DNA of 37,525 bases from Levilactobacillus humaensis (GTDB taxonomy: Bacteria; Bacillota; Bacilli; Lactobacillales; Lactobacillaceae). The stretch covers positions 1 to 37,525 of the forward strand of contig NZ_BROB01000023.1 of assembly GCF_024345185.1 (NCBI RefSeq), read 5' to 3'. The translations under genes and the position numbers were made by a program. A model generated the notes under the pieces. The model was not told the DNA's origin and did not search any database. It saw nothing but the letters and a program-made list of their open reading frames with translations. The first letter of the stretch is position 1, and each line of letters opens with the position of its first letter. Positions 1 to 7,748 of this stretch are shown one piece after another.

Positions 1-76
1 GCCCTATAAATTATAGGAATCAAGCCTCAGTAGCATAAATTAAATTACTATTTGTCTAACTTTTCTATTGCACTTC

Positions 77-98
77 AGGCTGATCAGTCTTTTTTGCT
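77..98 (+). terminator. Degenerate copy of the 1288 terminator
   Basis: The stretch GGCTGATC-AGTCTTTTTTGCT is nearly the same as the terminator at 1288-1316, which reads GGCTGATC-ggccgatc-AGTCTTTTTTGCT. The eight bases that complete the hairpin are missing here, so only a self-complementary CTGATCAG core remains in front of the T-run. Together with the matching flank (a CTT after TTTTTTGCTNT in both), this suggests the 3' end of a further copy of the zinc-ribbon unit just left of the window. The rest of 1-150 shows no gene. Confidence 0.4.
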
Positions 99-152
99 GT
101 CTTGAATTCTCATTTTCTCTTAGAACGTATCGGAAACCTCAATAATTGAATG

Positions 153-161
153 TGCTATACT
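153..161 (+). promoter_or_regulatory. Extended -10 promoter of the zinc-ribbon pair
   Basis: TG-C-TATACT is an extended -10 element about 60 nt before the first zinc-ribbon gene. No convincing -35 hexamer lies 16-18 bp upstream, as is common for extended -10 promoters. An AGGAG ribosome binding site follows at 205-209. Confidence 0.45.
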
Positions 162-220
162 AAAATTCAGTTAAACTATTTCATCGGATTAATTAAATCA
201 ACCTAGGAGTAAATGCTACC

Positions 221-622
221 ATGAATAATTCTTCTGAAACAGGAACCCAATTTTGTCCGAACTGTGGTCAGGCCGTCACGGTAGGCACCCAGTTTTGTCC
301 CAAATGTGGAACCCGCCTACCCCAAAGCCAGCCACAAAAAACAATTTCACCGCAACCCGTACAGGTGTCCCACTCGACCCAATCGACAGTGGCTCATCCC
401 ACCAATGTTTCAAATGTAGGCATGGATCGTTTTGCTCTAATCGGCCTAATTCTTGGCTTAACCTCCTGGGGAATCAGCCTATGGGGCCTCGTGGGAATCG
501 GTGCCGTCGTTTTCAGTTCACTAGCCCTTAATCGTCACGTTTCTGGTTCAGATAAAATCATGGCAATCATCGGATTAGCATCTGGTATTCTCACTATTCT
601 TTACGCTATCAGTCAATTTTAA
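221..622 (+). CDS. Double zinc-ribbon membrane protein
   Basis: A 133-residue protein with two short zinc-ribbon knuckles at the N-terminus, CPNCG near residue 12 and CPKCG near residue 27. The four CxxC cysteines together can bind one zinc ion. A Ser/Gln/Pro-rich linker (about 35-65) follows, then two hydrophobic segments (about 72-97 and 110-133) with small polar residues between them, like the DUF4190-type two-helix membrane domain. The ribbon is therefore probably cytoplasmic and tethered to the membrane. AGGAG at 205-209 supports this ATG. The next gene, 30 nt downstream, has the same ribbon, so the two are probably one transcript ending at the 1288 hairpin. The exact function is unknown. 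Confidence 0.8.
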   Translation: MNNSSETGTQFCPNCGQAVTVGTQFCPKCGTRLPQSQPQKTISPQPVQVSHSTQSTVAHPTNVSNVGMDRFALIGLILGLTSWGISLWGLVGIGAVVFSSLALNRHVSGSDKIMAIIGLASGILTILYAISQF

Positions 623-652
623 ACCAGCTTACTTTAGAAAGGTCCCAGACAC

Positions 653-1270
653 ATGTCAGATCAAAAATTCTGTTTCTCTTGTGGCCAGAAAATGCCAGCC
701 TCAGCCAGTTTTTGCCCCAATTGTGGACAAAGACAACCTCAATTTCAGGCCGCGGTACCTGCTACTCCAGCAGCTGTGATAACACCCACCGTTCCCGTAC
801 CACCGGTAACACCAGCCCCTGTTCAATCAGCGCCCACTGCCGCACCACAAGCAATTGATCTGAAGAACTTCGGCAAGGCCCTCGATATTGATGCCGTCAA
901 TCGCTACCGGCAGGCTCTTGGCTATACGAGTCCCGACAATCTAATTATTTGGGCTCAACATTTGCCCGATATGAAAATGTATCTCCTTCTCGGTGCCTTT
1001 TCTTACCTGACAAGTAAACAGTACATGATTAGTTTTGAAGATGACGGCATTCTTTTCCTAGGATTTGGCCTAACCTATTTCGACGGGAAAAATGCCTTTA
1101 TTAACTTTAATGACGTTAAAAAATTATCTTTCAAAAATATTGGAATCGCCTATCACCTGACTGTCGCGACTCAAGACAGTAAGATGAAAGTTCAAGTCAA
1201 TCGCTTCATCATGGGCCACCCTTGGCAGGCAGCCAATGTTAAGATTCTGGCACAACGCTATCATAAATAA
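653..1270 (+). CDS. Zinc-ribbon protein with PH-like C-terminal region
   Basis: A 205-residue protein. Residues 5-26 form a zinc-ribbon with the CxxC pairs CFSCG and CPNCG. Residues 30-70 are a Pro/Ala/Val-rich flexible linker. Residues 75-205 form a soluble alpha/beta domain with regularly spaced hydrophobic strands (YMISFEDDGILFLGFG, then a basic strand and a final helix). This resembles PH-like or bacterial short PH domains, but I cannot assign a family. There is no signal peptide and no clear membrane helix. AGAAAGG at 636-642 is the ribosome binding site. It shares its N-terminal ribbon with the preceding gene, so the two look like partners or duplicated-and-diverged products. The role is unknown. 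Confidence 0.75.
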   Translation: MSDQKFCFSCGQKMPASASFCPNCGQRQPQFQAAVPATPAAVITPTVPVPPVTPAPVQSAPTAAPQAIDLKNFGKALDIDAVNRYRQALGYTSPDNLIIWAQHLPDMKMYLLLGAFSYLTSKQYMISFEDDGILFLGFGLTYFDGKNAFINFNDVKKLSFKNIGIAYHLTVATQDSKMKVQVNRFIMGHPWQAANVKILAQRYHK

Positions 1271-1287
1271 ATGACAATTATAAAAAG

Positions 1288-1316
1288 GCTGATCGGCCGA
1301 TCAGTCTTTTTTGCTA
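1288..1316 (+). terminator. Bidirectional intrinsic terminator
   Basis: GGCTGATC-GGCC-GATCAGTC forms an 8-bp stem with one G-T pair, followed by TTTTTT on the plus strand and by TTTTT on the minus strand. It ends the zinc-ribbon pair and, from the other side, the convergent AlkD-like gene. Confidence 0.85.
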
Positions 1317-1328
1317 TCTTAAAATGAC

Positions 1329-2048
1329 CTATTGTGCCCGTCGTCGGGCCAAAATCTCCGTCAATACCTGCTTTTGTTCCGGGGCAGTTCGCCGGAGTGA
1401 CTTGATCTTCTGAACAGTTCGTTGGACCAGAGACACTGGCATCGTTTCTAAAACCTGGTACACCTGATCCGGATCATCCTTGAACGCCGCCGCTAGAAAC
1501 CAAGCCTGCCCCAATTGAACGTAATAGTCATCACTGGTCACGCTTAAAGCCAGCGTAAAGGCCCGATCCCGAAATTCCGGTGTCAGGTAAAACTTTAACA
1601 GGAACACTAGCCCGCTTCGCTGAAGCCACGGCTGACCACTCCTTAGATAACGCTCGATGGTCGCCAAAAATTCTGTCGGATACCGTTTGACCTGCTTGAA
1701 ATGAATCGCCATATCACAGATGGCCCAACAATCCGCGGTTGTAAAGTAGCGGTCACAAGCCGCAACAAAGTCTGGCAGATTCAGCCGTAGCCGGCTAATC
1801 ACGTAGGCTCGAATCAGAATCACTTCGTAAACCTCTGTGCCTGCCACTGCGAGAAATCCCGTCGGATCCCCCTTGCTAATCGCGGTTCCCCAGGCCTTGA
1901 GATCGGCCATTGAAATCCCTAAAAGTGGATAGTTAGTCCGAACAATCTTAGCGACTCGCGCCTGAGCCTTGTCATTGCGCTTGGACTCTAAGAATGTGAG
2001 AAAATCGGTATAGCTTGCTGGTGTCCATTTGGTCGCCGTCAAATCCAT
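1329..2048 (-). CDS. AlkD-like DNA alkylation repair protein
   Basis: A 239-residue, all-helical HEAT-repeat-like protein of the AlkC/AlkD superfamily, whose members are DNA glycosylases that remove N3- and N7-alkylated bases and are cytoplasmic. The family signature, a Trp and an Asp in the W-x3-D arrangement, is visible as W108-A-I-C-D112 in DCWAICD. These match the Trp and catalytic Asp of AlkD. Aromatic and basic residues expected for backbone contact (HFKQVKRYP, LKFYL, YYVQLGQAWFLAA) follow. AAAGGAAG lies 8 nt before the ATG. The gene is convergent with the zinc-ribbon pair. Some family members lack glycosylase activity, so enzyme activity is inferred rather than shown. Confidence 0.85.
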   Translation of the reverse strand: MDLTATKWTPASYTDFLTFLESKRNDKAQARVAKIVRTNYPLLGISMADLKAWGTAISKGDPTGFLAVAGTEVYEVILIRAYVISRLRLNLPDFVAACDRYFTTADCWAICDMAIHFKQVKRYPTEFLATIERYLRSGQPWLQRSGLVFLLKFYLTPEFRDRAFTLALSVTSDDYYVQLGQAWFLAAAFKDDPDQVYQVLETMPVSLVQRTVQKIKSLRRTAPEQKQVLTEILARRRAQ

Positions 2049-2130
2049 GGGCGTGTCTTCCTTTCCATCTTGTCATTTATCGTCATTATTCCATATTACC
2101 TCTACGAATGCGAGAACCATTCCCAACTAA

Positions 2131-2157
2131 AAGGGACCCGCTTTCAACGAATCCCTT
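2131..2157 (-). terminator. Weak terminator after the short YhgE gene
   Basis: On the minus strand AAGGGA and TCCCTT can pair around a 15-nt loop and are followed by TTTTAG. The hairpin is weak, but it sits directly after the stop codon of the YhgE/Pip gene. Confidence 0.35.
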
Positions 2158-2164
2158 AGCCAAT

Positions 2165-3460
2165 CTAGTCATTAACCGGATCTTGCCGGTGGGCGTAGAA
2201 ATAACCCAGTGTTCCTAAACTAAAGACGATGATAATTCCTACTAAGATGCCAATAATTGGCGCAATCGATCCGCCCAATGAGATGGTGTGTCGGAACCCC
2301 GTCATCGCAATCGTCATCGGCAAGTAAGGATGAACGGTTTCGTACAGCTTGTTGGTCAGTTCGATCGGATAGGTACCACCCGAACAGCCAATCTGAAAGA
2401 GCATAAAGAGTAACATCAACCAAGCCCCAGTGAGTCCGAGCCATAGCCGGAAACAGGTCACGATACTGAAGAAGGCAACGATGACTAGTAGACCAAACAA
2501 ATAGGTCTTAACTGGTTCTAGTGGACGTAAACCGTTGATATACCAGACTCCCAACCACATACCGGAGGCCGCTAAGATGACAAATCCCCAGAGAAAAGCC
2601 ATCTTGTCTATCCAAGCTGTCAGGAAGTTTCGGGCCCGGCCATGACGTTTACCCGCGTCGTAGATAATATTTAACGTAATACAGCCGACGAATAGCGAAA
2701 TTGCCATGAAGTATGGCGCCATCCCCGTCCCGTTGTTGGCAATCGGGGCCACGTCATGCTGAACTAACTTAATTGGGGCAGACAGGGCCTTTAATCTTGC
2801 CGTTGTCTGGACTTGCGCACCAATCTGGCGACTCCCCTGTTGCAGGCCTTGGCTAATTGCCAAGTCGGCGGCGGTCACCTGTGGGCTCACCATTCCTGCT
2901 GCCACGGCCTGGGTGGTTTGTGCTAATTGCTTAGAGGTTTCACCGAGTTGTTGTCCCAGCTTAGCTGACGATGTCTGTAGCTGTGCCAATTCGCTCTGTA
3001 CAACCTCCCGATTGAGGGTCGCCTGAAGTTTTTGCATTGCCGAATTCCCCATCTTAGCGGCAACCGCACTTTGCCCGGCGTTCGTTTCATAGGTCACTTT
3101 CAGGACCTGTGCCCGACGTCCCAAATGACTCAGCTGCCAGGAAGCCCCACTCGGAATTCGCAGAATCAAGTAAACCTTGCCCGAGTGGAGATCTTGCAGG
3201 GCGCGCTTTTCAGTAAAACGATGAAATTGTAACGTCTGACTCCGGACCAATGATCGGGTGACGGATTGCCCCCAATCCAATCCCTTAACCGGGCGATCTT
3301 GATTCACCACCGCCATTGGCAACCGGTGAAGTTCCCCATATGGATTCCAAACTGATGCCAAGAAAGTTGCGGCATAGACCAGTGGAATCACCATAATTCC
3401 TAATAAGATCCGCCAAACTGCTGGATGTTCCCGTAAATACTGCCATTCCCTAAATTTCAT
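2165..3460 (-). CDS. Short YhgE/Pip family membrane protein
   Basis: A 431-residue protein of the YhgE/Pip family, which is related to ABC-2-type permeases. One N-terminal membrane helix (about 18-37) leads to the family motif WNPYGELHRLPMAVVNQDRP, then a short extracytoplasmic part (about 60-230) with LGQQLGETSKQL-type coiled-coil sequence. The block begins GTGMAPYFM, and five or six further helices (about 250-425) include GGTYPIELTN. The start is set at 3460: GGGAG lies 9 nt before that ATG, while it touches the earlier in-frame ATG at 3469 and could not serve it. The TetR gene upstream on the same strand probably controls it. It is less than half the length of the paralogue at 8483 because the repeat stalk is much shorter. 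The substrate is unknown. Confidence 0.85.
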   Translation of the reverse strand: MKFREWQYLREHPAVWRILLGIMVIPLVYAATFLASVWNPYGELHRLPMAVVNQDRPVKGLDWGQSVTRSLVRSQTLQFHRFTEKRALQDLHSGKVYLILRIPSGASWQLSHLGRRAQVLKVTYETNAGQSAVAAKMGNSAMQKLQATLNREVVQSELAQLQTSSAKLGQQLGETSKQLAQTTQAVAAGMVSPQVTAADLAISQGLQQGSRQIGAQVQTTARLKALSAPIKLVQHDVAPIANNGTGMAPYFMAISLFVGCITLNIIYDAGKRHGRARNFLTAWIDKMAFLWGFVILAASGMWLGVWYINGLRPLEPVKTYLFGLLVIVAFFSIVTCFRLWLGLTGAWLMLLFMLFQIGCSGGTYPIELTNKLYETVHPYLPMTIAMTGFRHTISLGGSIAPIIGILVGIIIVFSLGTLGYFYAHRQDPVND

Positions 3461-3479
3461 AGCTCTCATCTCCCAAACC

Positions 3480-3500
3480 GAATGAACGAATCATTCATTC
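3480..3500. promoter_or_regulatory. TetR-type operator dyad
   Basis: GAATGA-N5-TCATTC, followed by another ATTC, forms an inverted repeat immediately upstream of the ribosome binding site of the short YhgE gene and downstream of the TetR gene. Dyads of AATGA/TCATT half-sites are common for TetR proteins that control YhgE-type genes. Binding by the 3587 TetR is inferred. Confidence 0.55.
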
Positions 3501-3586
3501 AAATTGCCACCAGTCTAATCACTATGAGATAAAGCTCACGGGTTCAGACTTTATTCAGCAACGTTTGGTTGGTGAAATTACAATGA

Positions 3587-4225
3587 TTAGCGATAACTAC
3601 GTAGCAGAAGATCCCGCACAACCGCCAGCATTTCGGCCTCTGTGCCACTTGCCATCTCCTTTTCAAAACTGTCAAACCGTTTGTGCGCACACCACCAGAA
3701 AATCAGATCGACCACGACAACCCCATTTCGTAAAGGATCCTTCAAGTCTGGCTGAAGGTGTTCTAGAAATTCACCGACCCGTTGATACAAGGCCTGCCGT
3801 TGCTGGCGATACAAGGCCGTCAGCGCAGGATTGACCGTCGGATTATGCTCTAAAATCAAGAAGTAACGCCCATACCGTTGAAAGGCCGCGAATAGTGCCG
3901 TCAGGAGGTCATCCAATGATTGAATATGCCGATCCGCCAACTGATGATTCCAGACGGTATAGGCCTGTTCGGTCTGTTTGACCAGTTCTCGCAGGTCCAC
4001 CGAAGTTAGCGGAAAGTCTAGCGTCGTTGGCGTTTGCGTGGGTAGTGTTGATAGAAAGACATAGTCTAATAGCGCGGCCTTACTGGCAAAGAGCCGGTAG
4101 AGTGTCCCCACCGCCAGCTGGGATCGCTGGGCAATCATCTGCATTTGTGTTTCGTGATAGCCCGGTTGAATGAACAGTTCACTCGCCGCGGCATATACGC
4201 GCTGTAATTTTTCTTCATCGGTCAT
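3587..4225 (-). CDS. TetR family transcriptional regulator
   Basis: A 212-residue TetR/AcrR repressor. The N-terminal helix-turn-helix domain spans about 5-55. Its recognition region reads MQMIAQRSQLAVGTLYRLF, with the typical T-L-Y-x-x-F ending, followed by SKAALLDYVF. The C-terminal ligand domain (about 60-212) is helical and unassigned; a WWCAHKRFDSFE stretch lies near its end. AAGGAGG precedes the ATG by about 10 nt. It lies upstream of and parallel to the short YhgE/Pip gene, with the dyad at 3480-3500 between them. The likely role is ligand-responsive control of that membrane protein. Confidence 0.88.
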   Translation of the reverse strand: MTDEEKLQRVYAAASELFIQPGYHETQMQMIAQRSQLAVGTLYRLFASKAALLDYVFLSTLPTQTPTTLDFPLTSVDLRELVKQTEQAYTVWNHQLADRHIQSLDDLLTALFAAFQRYGRYFLILEHNPTVNPALTALYRQQRQALYQRVGEFLEHLQPDLKDPLRNGVVVVDLIFWWCAHKRFDSFEKEMASGTEAEMLAVVRDLLLRSYR

Positions 4226-4389
4226 CTCTGATCCGCCTCCTTGACTCCATTTAACGCCTACTCATCAGCTCCCTCCAGACCCCACCACCACTCAGGAGAG
4301 TGACCTTACGAACCTCCCTGATCCGGGACCTTTTTATCAGAAATTCTCACGGCAACTAATGGTTACGACAAGAAAGGTGACCACTTCAC

Positions 4390-4420
4390 TTGCCTTAGAG
4401 CGGCCTCAACCCCTTATACT
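4390..4420 (+). promoter_or_regulatory. Promoter of the RibD-like reductase
   Basis: TTGCCT (4390-4395) and TATACT (4415-4420) are separated by 19 bp. They lie upstream of AGAAAGGAG at 4437-4445 and a TTG start codon. The -10 element is good but the spacing is long. Confidence 0.45.
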
Positions 4421-4454
4421 AAAAGGGTAAACACTTAGAAAGGAGTCGATTAAT

Positions 4455-5186
4455 TTGGATCGACCTTATATTTTTTGTCACATGGAAACGTCACTAAATG
4501 GCAAGATCACCGGTCCCTTCATGCAGGCTGCTGATGACAACTACAAGGGTGATGGCGATCTCTTCTACCACATTGCCTTTGACGATGACGGGTACTACCA
4601 TCCCCAAGGTTGGCTGTCCGGGCGCACCACGACCGACGATAACTTCACCCACTATGCCAAACCCCAGCTGGATGAAAATGCCGCACCGGTCCCTGCCGGC
4701 GACTTCATCCCCACAACCATCGCGTCTCAATACTACATTTCGATTGATCCCCACGGCAAGTTGGCCTGGACGACCAATCAAATGACGTTCATGGCCACGA
4801 CGGCTCAGGTCTTGGAAGTTCTGACCAGCCAAGTCAGCAACGCCTACAAGGCCTTCCTGCGCCAACTCGACATTCCCTACATTATCGCGGGTGACACCGA
4901 GTTAGATGCCCCATTGGCCATGAAGAAGCTCAAAGACCTCTTCCACATGGAAACGGTCATGTTGGGTGGCGGGGGCGTGCTCAACTGGTCCTTTATCCAA
5001 CAGGGCCTCTGCGATGAACTCAGCCTCGTCTTGAGCAACGCCGCCGACGGTTCAACCGATACGCCAACGCTCTTCTCCGCGGTTCCCGGGCTCTCATCAG
5101 CGACACCGCGGACCTTCACCTTGAAGAACGTCGAGACTCACGACAACTTTGTCTGGCTCCGTTACCTGATCGACCCGAAAAAATAA
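4455..5186 (+). CDS. RibD C-terminal/DHFR-fold reductase family protein
   Basis: A 243-residue protein of the RibD C-terminal (dihydrofolate-reductase fold) family of NADPH-dependent reductases. The N-terminus PYIFCHMETSLNGKITGPF is the first strand plus substrate loop typical of the family. VMLGGGGVLNWSFIQQGL (about 172-189) is the Gly-rich NADPH-binding loop, followed by DELSLVLSN. There is no deaminase domain, so it is not a complete RibD. It also lacks any riboflavin gene neighbours, which makes a general reductase role more likely than flavin synthesis. Translation starts at a TTG, supported by AGAAAGGAG 9 nt upstream. The gene is monocistronic, with a strong terminator at 5295. Confidence 0.82.
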   Translation: MDRPYIFCHMETSLNGKITGPFMQAADDNYKGDGDLFYHIAFDDDGYYHPQGWLSGRTTTDDNFTHYAKPQLDENAAPVPAGDFIPTTIASQYYISIDPHGKLAWTTNQMTFMATTAQVLEVLTSQVSNAYKAFLRQLDIPYIIAGDTELDAPLAMKKLKDLFHMETVMLGGGGVLNWSFIQQGLCDELSLVLSNAADGSTDTPTLFSAVPGLSSATPRTFTLKNVETHDNFVWLRYLIDPKK

Positions 5187-5294
5187 GGTTGACGTGTCGA
5201 GGTCAACGTGCGATACTACTCCTGGTGCCAAACCAAGGTGGGGGTACGCGATCGGTGCGCAAGCATTCCGAAGGTCGCCGCACCTCACCACTAA

Positions 5295-5326
5295 AACAGC
5301 TCTACGCTTTGCGTAGGGCTGTTTTT
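5295..5326 (+). terminator. Intrinsic terminator of the RibD-like gene
   Basis: AACAGCTCTACGC and GCGTAGGGCTGTT form a 13-bp stem (one G-T pair) with a TTT loop, followed by TTT. The roughly 110 bases between the stop codon and this hairpin hold two further short inverted repeats (GTTGAC/GTCAAC at 5188-5207 and GGTGCG/CGCACC near 5256-5285), so the 3' UTR is structured. Confidence 0.85.
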
Positions 5327-5342
5327 CTATGTTTAATTATCA

Positions 5343-5368
5343 AATCCTAATTATTAATAATTAGGATT
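5343..5368. repeat. Perfect 26-bp AT-rich palindrome
   Basis: Two 13-nt halves (AATCCTAATTATT and its exact reverse complement) meet at 5355/5356. The palindrome lies between the terminator at 5295 and the yaaA promoter. No T-run follows on either strand, so it does not look like a terminator. It could be a protein binding site, but no candidate binder is evident. Confidence 0.6.
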
Positions 5369-5383
5369 ATAGCCACTTTCAGA

Positions 5384-5399
5384 TGTTTCACATGAAACA
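5384..5399. promoter_or_regulatory. parS-like site, one mismatch
   Basis: TGTTTCACATGAAACA differs from the ParB-binding consensus TGTTNCACGTGAAACA at one central position (A instead of G). The arms TGTTTCA and TGAAACA pair exactly. The same 16-mer recurs at 22205, and an exact consensus match lies at 27446. Confidence 0.45.
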
Positions 5400-5422
5400 T
5401 TCTACCCTGCCAAAATCTACCG

Positions 5423-5450
5423 TTGCTTTCCCTTTCTGGCATGCTACGCT
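5423..5450 (+). promoter_or_regulatory. Probable yaaA promoter
   Basis: TTGCTT (5423-5428), a 16-bp spacer and TACGCT (5445-5450) with an extended TG-C in front. It lies about 35 nt upstream of the chosen start codon. Confidence 0.5.
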
Positions 5451-5483
5451 AAGAGTAAGACTTCCGTGAAAGAAGGACTCCTC

Positions 5484-6230
5484 GTGAAAATCATTATCGC
5501 CCCGGCCAAGAAGATGGTTGTCGATACCGACACTTTTGCCGTTGATCAGCTTCCCCAATACCTGCCCCAAACGACTGCAATTTTAAGCGTTCTCCGGCAG
5601 CTAACCTATCCCGAGGCCAAGGCCCTCTGGCACTGTAGCGACAAGATCGCGCAGCCAAACTACGACTGGCTTCAAAAACTAGACCTGGCACATACCGTCA
5701 CACCGGCCTTATTGGCCTTCAGTGGTATCCAATACCAGTACATGGCCCCGGACCTATTCACGGCTCCCGCCCTCGACTACGTCCGCGCCAATCTCCGGAT
5801 TCTCTCCGGTTTCTACGGCATTCTCCGTCCCTTCGATGGCATCGTCCCTTATCGCTTGGAAATGCAAGCCAAGCTCGTCGTGGCTGGTCATAAAAACCTG
5901 TACGCCTTTTGGGATGACCGCCTCTATCACGCCCTCTCGAGTGACTCGGAACCTATCATTAACCTGGCCTCTCAAGAATATGCGAAAACCATTATTCCCT
6001 ACCTTCAACCTAAGCAATCCTTCGTGACCGTCACCTTTGCTAGCCTCGTTGACGGTCAACTGAAGACTAAAGCCACGCTAGCCAAAATGGCGCGTGGATC
6101 TATGGTTCGTTATCTGGCAGAACACAATGTCTCAACGATTGCTGGCGTCACACACTTCGATCATCCGGACTGGCAGTTTGCCGCAGAGCGGTCGACGGCG
6201 GAGCAGATCGTTTTTATTTATCAGGGGTAA
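5484..6230 (+). CDS. yaaA: Peroxide stress protein YaaA
   Basis: A 248-residue member of the YaaA/DUF328 (UPF0246) family. In E. coli YaaA is a DNA-binding protein that lowers free iron and protects DNA and proteins during hydrogen peroxide stress. The N-terminus (M/V)KIIIAPAKKM is diagnostic, and the family block near the C-terminus (TKATLAKMARGSMVRYL) is present. The start is set at GTG 5484 rather than GTG 5466, because AGAAGGA at 5471-5477 has a 6-nt spacing to the second and because family members begin exactly with this motif. Length is usual for the family. The gene is probably monocistronic. Confidence 0.92.
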   Translation: MKIIIAPAKKMVVDTDTFAVDQLPQYLPQTTAILSVLRQLTYPEAKALWHCSDKIAQPNYDWLQKLDLAHTVTPALLAFSGIQYQYMAPDLFTAPALDYVRANLRILSGFYGILRPFDGIVPYRLEMQAKLVVAGHKNLYAFWDDRLYHALSSDSEPIINLASQEYAKTIIPYLQPKQSFVTVTFASLVDGQLKTKATLAKMARGSMVRYLAEHNVSTIAGVTHFDHPDWQFAAERSTAEQIVFIYQG

Positions 6231-6326
6231 TCCTTGCTCAACTAAGATGTTCTGTCCCATATTATCGTTCCTAATCGCGCTTATACTATAAGTGGGAATT
6301 GTTAGACAACGAAAGGTCTGCTTTAT

Positions 6327-7652
6327 ATGACAGTCAAAAGAATTTTATTTTCATTACTATTGGGTTCCGCCGCCCTCATTTCACTGGGGGGATCAACGTC
6401 GTTAGTAACTAACGCCGCAACAAGTGACGCAGTAACAACCACAAGCGCAACGACTGACACTAGTTTTGCCTCAACTGCTAAAAGACTGCAAGACAATAGT
6501 GATCGCACAGTTCAAACCATTGACATGTCTAATGATCATACTTACGTTAGACTCAATGACAACGTATCGCCAATACTCTACGATGAAGATGGCGCACCTG
6601 TTAATGAAACACTACCTGCAACCAACCGGATCTACCAAATTTGTACTTATGTCCTCGATCTAAACACGCATAAGATTTATCTGCAGGAAGACAGTTCTGC
6701 TAATGGTCTTTCTGCTCCTGATAACTACTATTTTGAATTTAATCCCGACACCATGGCTCTCGGAGGTAAATCAGCTGATCAAACTACTTTCCAATTTGTC
6801 ACTGATCCCATCACTTTTAATTTTCAACCTGCCGATATCGGCGCCGATGATCTGAATCCCATCGGTCCCGCATTCCACATTAACTCGGGCCTAGATACAG
6901 ATCTCTCCAGCAGCGCTGGTAGTATAGCTTATAGTGGTTATCTTAGGAACGAACTTTTCAACGCTGATGGGAGTGAAATTCCTGGCTATTATTTCAACAC
7001 CTCATCGTATATTGATTTTGATAGTGATAAAAACAGTTTTATTTTGTACTACACCAAGGACGACACGCCATCGACTGTTCCGACCAACCCCAATTCAAAT
7101 TCTACGAGTAGTCCTTCGAATACAGCCTCTTCGATTTCAAGTTCTTCTAGTTCTTCCGATAAAGTCCCCTCACAAGCCAAGCCATTTACCGACTTCGCCG
7201 TCTACGCCACCAAGAAGATCGGTCTCTACAACAGCCCTAACTTCTCCAAAGCTACGCGTAAGTTCTGGTATACCAAGCAAACTCGGACAAAGCGGCCGCA
7301 ATTCGTGGTGATCGGTTATGCTCGGAATAAGGCGGGCATTCTTCGCTACAAGGTTCGCGACGTCAATCGAAGGTCCAAGACATTTAAGCAACGTGGCTAC
7401 ATCACCACAAATGCCACCGATGTCTCTAACACCTATTATCTTAAAAATCCTAGAACAGTCCGCGTCATCGGTGCCAAAGGAGTCAATGCCTACACCCACA
7501 TCAACCTCAGTGGCAAAGATCGCCGACATTTCAAGCACGGGTCAATCCTCAAAGTTAAGGCGCTCAAGACTTATCATTTAACGACGCGACTCCTATTGAA
7601 CAATGGCCAATACGTGACAGCTAACAAGACACTCGTCCTTAGAACAAAATAG
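6327..7652 (+). CDS. Secreted DUF5776-type protein
   Basis: A 441-residue secreted protein. The signal peptide covers about 1-31 (basic MTVKR, hydrophobic core, cleavage after TNA). A Thr/Ser-rich stretch follows, then a beta-rich N-terminal domain (about 55-245). A linker almost entirely of Ser, Asn, Thr and Pro (about 250-285) leads to a basic C-terminal domain of about 155 residues (FAVYATKKIGLYNSPNFSK onward). That domain has spaced aromatics and the pattern seen in lactobacillar DUF5776 domains, which are found at the ends of surface proteins and probably bind the cell wall. No LPxTG motif is present, so attachment would be non-covalent. GAAAGG at 6311 precedes the ATG, and TATACT at 6282 is a possible -10. 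The function of the N-terminal domain is unknown. Confidence 0.75.
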   Translation: MTVKRILFSLLLGSAALISLGGSTSLVTNAATSDAVTTTSATTDTSFASTAKRLQDNSDRTVQTIDMSNDHTYVRLNDNVSPILYDEDGAPVNETLPATNRIYQICTYVLDLNTHKIYLQEDSSANGLSAPDNYYFEFNPDTMALGGKSADQTTFQFVTDPITFNFQPADIGADDLNPIGPAFHINSGLDTDLSSSAGSIAYSGYLRNELFNADGSEIPGYYFNTSSYIDFDSDKNSFILYYTKDDTPSTVPTNPNSNSTSSPSNTASSISSSSSSSDKVPSQAKPFTDFAVYATKKIGLYNSPNFSKATRKFWYTKQTRTKRPQFVVIGYARNKAGILRYKVRDVNRRSKTFKQRGYITTNATDVSNTYYLKNPRTVRVIGAKGVNAYTHINLSGKDRRHFKHGSILKVKALKTYHLTTRLLLNNGQYVTANKTLVLRTK

Positions 7653-7660
7653 TTCAAATA

Positions 7661-7704
7661 AAAGCCAGCGAGATCGCTCAAATAGCGGTTCCGCTGGCTT
7701 TCGT
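7661..7704 (+). terminator. Terminator between the DUF5776 and TetR genes
   Basis: AAAGCCAGCG and CGCTGGCTTT form a 10-bp stem, with GCGATC/AGCGGT-like complementarity in the loop, followed by a T-rich TTTCGTTT. On the minus strand TTTTATTT follows, so it may also end the convergent TetR gene. Confidence 0.75.
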
Positions 7705-7748
7705 TTGCCATAAATTATCCAGTTAAAAAACCCCAACTCTCATTTCAC

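Noticed and set aside
3565-3834. Plus-strand frame opposite the TetR gene
   Set aside because: It is the shadow of the 3587-4225 TetR gene, with no ribosome binding site and no recognisable protein features. The same applies to the antisense frames at 4494-4865, 5754-6059, 7170-7538 and 22912-23205.
5210-5295. A functional T-box riboswitch before yaaA
   Set aside because: No stem I with specifier loop fits in the available space, the T-box string does not match exactly, and yaaA is not an amino-acid gene. It is kept only as a low-interest observation.
6934-7311. 125-codon plus-strand frame inside the DUF5776-type gene
   Set aside because: It overlaps the confidently coding frame, has low-complexity composition from the Ser-rich linker and no ribosome binding site.
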